Below, piece by piece: positions 61,329-64,000 of a DNA stretch of 64,000 bases; position 1 is the first letter of the stretch; each line of letters begins with the position of its first letter. The stretch is from assembly GCA_026399755.1 (NCBI GenBank), contig JAPLQI010000072.1:1-64000 (forward strand), in the 5' to 3' direction. Position numbers and translations under genes: made by a program. The stretch is from Pseudomonadota bacterium (GTDB lineage Bacteria > Pseudomonadota > Gammaproteobacteria > Burkholderiales > Chitinibacteraceae). The notes under the pieces were generated by a model. That model ran no database searches, was not told where the DNA came from, and worked only from the letters and a program-made list of their open reading frames with translations.

Positions 61329-62405
61329 CTACCCACCCACCTTCGGAATCGGGTCGGTTAGAAAATTGCGCGGTGCGGGTGCGTCCTTACTTGGTTTATT
61401 TAATTCATTTCGCAAGCCCACAATTTCATTTTTAATTTTCCTTACTTCCTGCTGCTTGGCTATATACGCAGGATCTTTATCGCCTTTATTCATACTTATG
61501 ATATTTTCCAGCTCACGCATCACGATTTTCAAATCTTCTTGGCGCGTCGTAATGGCTCTAAATACTTCATCTCTACGATAATCACGCTTACTACCGATAC
61601 CCTCTGGGCTTCGCTCAAACCTAGCCTTTTCATCTTTAATTTCGGCCTCTTTGGCATTTGTAGCTCCATTTTGTTCTTTTACAACAACCTCGCGATTCCC
61701 TTTCTCGCTAGGCTTGCCGGTAATGACATTTTCGCCGCTAGAGTAATTACCCTCACCTTTCAGGGCACGATTCCAAGCGGCCAGTGATTCAATGGCGCGT
61801 GGGTGTTTGCTGTTAATCGCCGCCTGTAAAATGCCGTTCATTGAGCGCTGCTCGTCGCCCTTCATGACGCTGCCGTAATCGTCTGGGCTCAGGGTACGCA
61901 ATACTGCGTCACCGTAATCTTCTCTAACCCCATTGATTCGCTGAGCAGCGGCCTGATCCGGCACTTGATGCTCCATAAAGGTCTTGCCTACTTCATCAGG
62001 CACACGACCATCGCTCAATAGACCATTAATGCGCGCGCCTTCATCATCTACTTCAATCGGTTGGTTTTCAGTTGGCATTTGCCCAGAGCGAATATGGTCT
62101 AAGTATTCTTTGATTCGCGGCAAAGGAATACCGCTACTAGCGGCAACCTGCATCAAATCTTCCTCGGTTTTAGGCAGAGCAGCGCCTTTGCTTCCACGAC
62201 CACCACCGCCACTATTGGCCATGCGCTGATTAAACATATCTCGTTGCTGGTCGAGCCGATCGCCGAATAGCTGCTTCTGCGCGTCCAGTTTCGCCTGCTG
62301 ATACTCGTCCTTATCCTTCCAGCTTTGCTCTGCTTTGGCTGACGCAGCCAGATAGCCCGCGCCACCCGTTGCCGCCCCTACAATCGTTTCAAGGATTCCA
62401 GCCAT
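61329..62405 (-). CDS. Phage structural or ejection-associated protein
   Basis: A 358-residue protein with a glycine/alanine-rich N-terminus (TIVGAATGGAGYLAASAKAE), then a long helical, charged, coiled-coil-like body. Neighbouring genes and the N-terminal pattern, shared with the protein at 63318 onwards, suggest a virion component delivered with the giant protein. No family recognised. Its ATG overlaps the upstream stop as TAATG. Convergent with higA, with no terminator between them. Confidence 0.65.
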   Translation of the reverse strand: MAGILETIVGAATGGAGYLAASAKAEQSWKDKDEYQQAKLDAQKQLFGDRLDQQRDMFNQRMANSGGGGRGSKGAALPKTEEDLMQVAASSGIPLPRIKEYLDHIRSGQMPTENQPIEVDDEGARINGLLSDGRVPDEVGKTFMEHQVPDQAAAQRINGVREDYGDAVLRTLSPDDYGSVMKGDEQRSMNGILQAAINSKHPRAIESLAAWNRALKGEGNYSSGENVITGKPSEKGNREVVVKEQNGATNAKEAEIKDEKARFERSPEGIGSKRDYRRDEVFRAITTRQEDLKIVMRELENIISMNKGDKDPAYIAKQQEVRKIKNEIVGLRNELNKPSKDAPAPRNFLTDPIPKVGG

Positions 62406-62911
62406 TACATCACCTCTTTCGGTGCTTGGTTTTCAGGAGTGCCAGTAGGCTCTTGCTCTGCTTGCTGTCCGCCCTGCTTATCGACCACACGAATTTTAAA
62501 CAGCGCCACGGCACACGGCAAAACAGCTTTAGCGTAGGCGGCAAGCTGCTCTTGCGGCAAGGCCTCAATCTTCACGCAGAACTCAGCCACTAGCTGCGAA
62601 ATCATCATTAAAGCGACGCTAATTTGCTTAGGGTCACTCGCTTCACCCCCTTGCTGAATTTGTTCCAAACCCGCCGTAATCAGATTAACCACCAGCTCGC
62701 CGCCTTCGTCTTCATCCAGCTTGCCATCGGCCATCAGCTTCTGCTCAAGGCCCTGCCGCATTTCTGGCTTATAGATTAAAGCGCCAGCTCCTTTGGCAAG
62801 CCGAACACATTGCGGCTCAGGCTTACCTTGTGCTGGTGGCTGACTCTGTTGTGGCGTGGCTGGCGAGGCTTGTGGTGCCATCGCTTGTTGTGCATCAGTA
62901 AAAATGCCCAT
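62405..62911 (-). CDS. Unknown phage protein, 168 residues
   Basis: A helical protein with Gln/Pro-rich ends (PQASPATPQQSQPPAQGKPE at the N-terminus) and a central region with LMADGKLDEDEGGELVVNLI and VAEFCVKIEALPQEQLAAY. Start and stop overlap those of its neighbours as TAATG, showing a tight operon. A small scaffold, chaperone or virion protein is possible, but no family is recognised. Confidence 0.65.
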   Translation of the reverse strand: MGIFTDAQQAMAPQASPATPQQSQPPAQGKPEPQCVRLAKGAGALIYKPEMRQGLEQKLMADGKLDEDEGGELVVNLITAGLEQIQQGGEASDPKQISVALMMISQLVAEFCVKIEALPQEQLAAYAKAVLPCAVALFKIRVVDKQGGQQAEQEPTGTPENQAPKEVM

Positions 62912-63306
62912 TATTTAAATCTCCCCGCATTAATTTCAGCTTTAATCGCATCAGGAATCTGCCGTGCTTGCTGCGTTCTATCCCATTGCTCTCTGCTCAT
63001 GGCTCGCTGCGCTTCGATTTGATTATCCTGCGCACGGCTCTGCAAATAAGCCTGACCACCCCCAGCTACAATCGACGCTAATATGCCCTTGGTTGATGAA
63101 TCCATGCCGGAATAAGTTTCGCCAATGTTTTTAGCACCATCCCGTGCCACTCCCCACATACTAGATAGGATGCTACTACCGGTACTGGTCCACGAAGGGC
63201 CCGAGTAATTAGGGTGATCCTCGTCGCTATTGTCACCACCAAACACACCACTCAAGGCATCAGAAATACTAGAGCCGAAGTCACCCAAGTCATCAAAAAA
63301 GCTCAT
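62911..63306 (-). CDS. Unknown phage protein, 131 residues
   Basis: Gly/Ser/Asp-rich N-terminal half with SISDALSGVFGGDNSDEDHP, a small hydrophobic segment (GILASIVAGGGQAYLQSRA) and a Gln/Arg-rich tail. AAGGAGTAAAGC precedes the ATG. Looks like a minor virion protein; no family recognised. Confidence 0.6.
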   Translation of the reverse strand: MSFFDDLGDFGSSISDALSGVFGGDNSDEDHPNYSGPSWTSTGSSILSSMWGVARDGAKNIGETYSGMDSSTKGILASIVAGGGQAYLQSRAQDNQIEAQRAMSREQWDRTQQARQIPDAIKAEINAGRFK

Positions 63307-63317
63307 TGCTTTACTCC

Positions 63318-64000
63318 TTAAGTTAGTCTCGGTGGCGGCGCAATCATCGTTACGCGCTCCATACCGGTTCGACCCACATTACCGACATTGCCTGTATTGC
63401 CAAAAAGAGCCAGAGAAAGCGAGCCCTCAGCATGATTGCCGCCATTCCCTGCGGCTTGCTCGCCGGTTGAGTAATTGCCGCCCTCCGAGTGACTACTCGG
63501 TGCTGCATTAGCTACGCTTTGCGATAACAGGCCGCCGGTATACTGCCCTGCTTTATTCAGCGCCAGCCCTGTCAGGGCATTGCCACCTACCAAGCCATTC
63601 ACCATTGAGCCAACAACACCGCCGCCGGTTTCGCCTGCAGCTTCGTTATTTCCCATGGCAAGATTCGTTCCGATACTAGTCACGGCCCCAACCAAGGGGC
63701 CAGCGGCCTTGCGAGCAAGACTGCCTAGTACGCCGGGCAAGCTATTTTTAACCCCATCCAAACCATAATTCATGGCATCACTAACCACATCACCCGCCCT
63801 CAGCACTAAACCGAGCGCCGGATTAAGTAGCCCTACTCCCGACTCAACTGCATCACCGATTTCAGCTAAGGTGGGATTGGTAAAGGCCGCGTCAGCCCAG
63901 CCAACAATGCCTTTTCGCCCCGTATAATCCATACCCAAATCAGAAAGCCGAGACGAAAGTACTTTATCTCCGTAAAAGCCGCTCTTTTTTGCAGCATCCC
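63318..64000 (-). CDS. Phage protein cut by the window edge
   Basis: The frame is open to base 64000, so the true start lies outside. At least 226 residues are visible, the first inside the window reading DAAKKSGFYGDKVLSSRLSD, then glycine-rich hydrophobic segments (GPLVGAVTSIGTNLAMG, GVVGSMVNGLVGGNALTG). The repeated hydrophobic and glycine pattern suits a membrane-active ejection or virion protein. The internal TTG at 63938 could be taken for a start but should not be, because coding pattern continues above it. Confidence 0.65.
   Translation of the reverse strand, partial: DAAKKSGFYGDKVLSSRLSDLGMDYTGRKGIVGWADAAFTNPTLAEIGDAVESGVGLLNPALGLVLRAGDVVSDAMNYGLDGVKNSLPGVLGSLARKAAGPLVGAVTSIGTNLAMGNNEAAGETGGGVVGSMVNGLVGGNALTGLALNKAGQYTGGLLSQSVANAAPSSHSEGGNYSTGEQAAGNGGNHAEGSLSLALFGNTGNVGNVGRTGMERVTMIAPPPRLT

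Larger units (their letters stand above)
48817..64000. mobile_element. Prophage or phage-plasmid, left end at tRNA-Gly
   Basis: From the tRNA to the window edge the genes are phage-like: a ParA/RHH partition-like pair, GH19 endolysin, holin-like protein, giant ejection protein, antirepressor with C4 RNA, higBA, and structural-type genes. Core genes stop at the tRNA. No integrase, repressor, terminase or capsid gene is inside the window. The right end and any duplicated tRNA tail are beyond 64000. Late genes lie on the minus strand and run toward the tRNA. Confidence 0.85.

Noticed and set aside
1-64000. CRISPR array
   Set aside because: No series of regularly spaced direct repeats was found; the only tandem repeats are 11-bp units without spacers.

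Overview
The window looks like the chromosome of a betaproteobacterium, most likely of the order Neisseriales (Chromobacterium/Iodobacter-type). The main support is one long minus-strand cluster fimV - membrane protein - truA - trpF - trpB - trpA - accD - folC - dedD-like - cvpA - purF, followed by metZ. The placement is inferred from gene order and protein character, not from a database search.

Region 1 (1-22.6 kb) is core metabolism. It holds a GNAT acetyltransferase divergent from an ArgP-type LysR regulator, a hotdog-fold protein plus an enoyl-CoA hydratase, a D-Ala-D-Ala ligase, metZ, an HD-GYP protein, the purF-to-fimV cluster, a 7Fe ferredoxin, and the rpsF-priB-rpsR-rplI ribosomal operon. 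Region 2 (22.6-33.4 kb) holds the stress operon prkA-yeaH-spoVR, a signalling operon (response regulator, CheC-like phosphatase, PAS-GGDEF cyclase), and an anaerobic module. In that module hemN and fnr diverge around a perfect FNR box, with a DsbD/TauE-like membrane protein downstream of hemN. Region 3 (33.4-46.3 kb) contains two complete RND efflux systems, each with fusion protein, pump and outer-membrane channel. They diverge around one tetR gene with a palindromic operator. Region 4 (46.3-48.6 kb) is a compact MlaE/ATPase/MCE lipid-transport operon whose ATPase subunit has lost its nucleotide-binding motifs.

Region 5 (48.8 kb to the window edge) is a prophage or phage-plasmid next to tRNA-Gly(CCC). 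From the left it carries a small gene, a ParA and a ribbon-helix-helix protein (a partition-like operon behind a hairpin that masks the ribosome-binding site). Next come a 57-residue protein, a GH19 endolysin, a holin-like protein and a 1944-residue virion/ejection protein with transglycosylase and HExxH motifs. Plus-strand accessory genes follow: a lipoprotein, a membrane J-domain protein and a small membrane protein. Then comes a BRO-type antirepressor behind a complete C4-type antisense-RNA switch, then higBA. Four minus-strand structural-type genes run off the right end. No integrase is visible, and the right attachment site lies outside the window.

The strongest second-look items are the C4 RNA switch with both pairs of target boxes, the motif-less ATPase in the Mla-like operon, the phage partition module, the lysis/ejection genes separated by terminators, and several small genes and leader ORFs that length cut-offs would miss.
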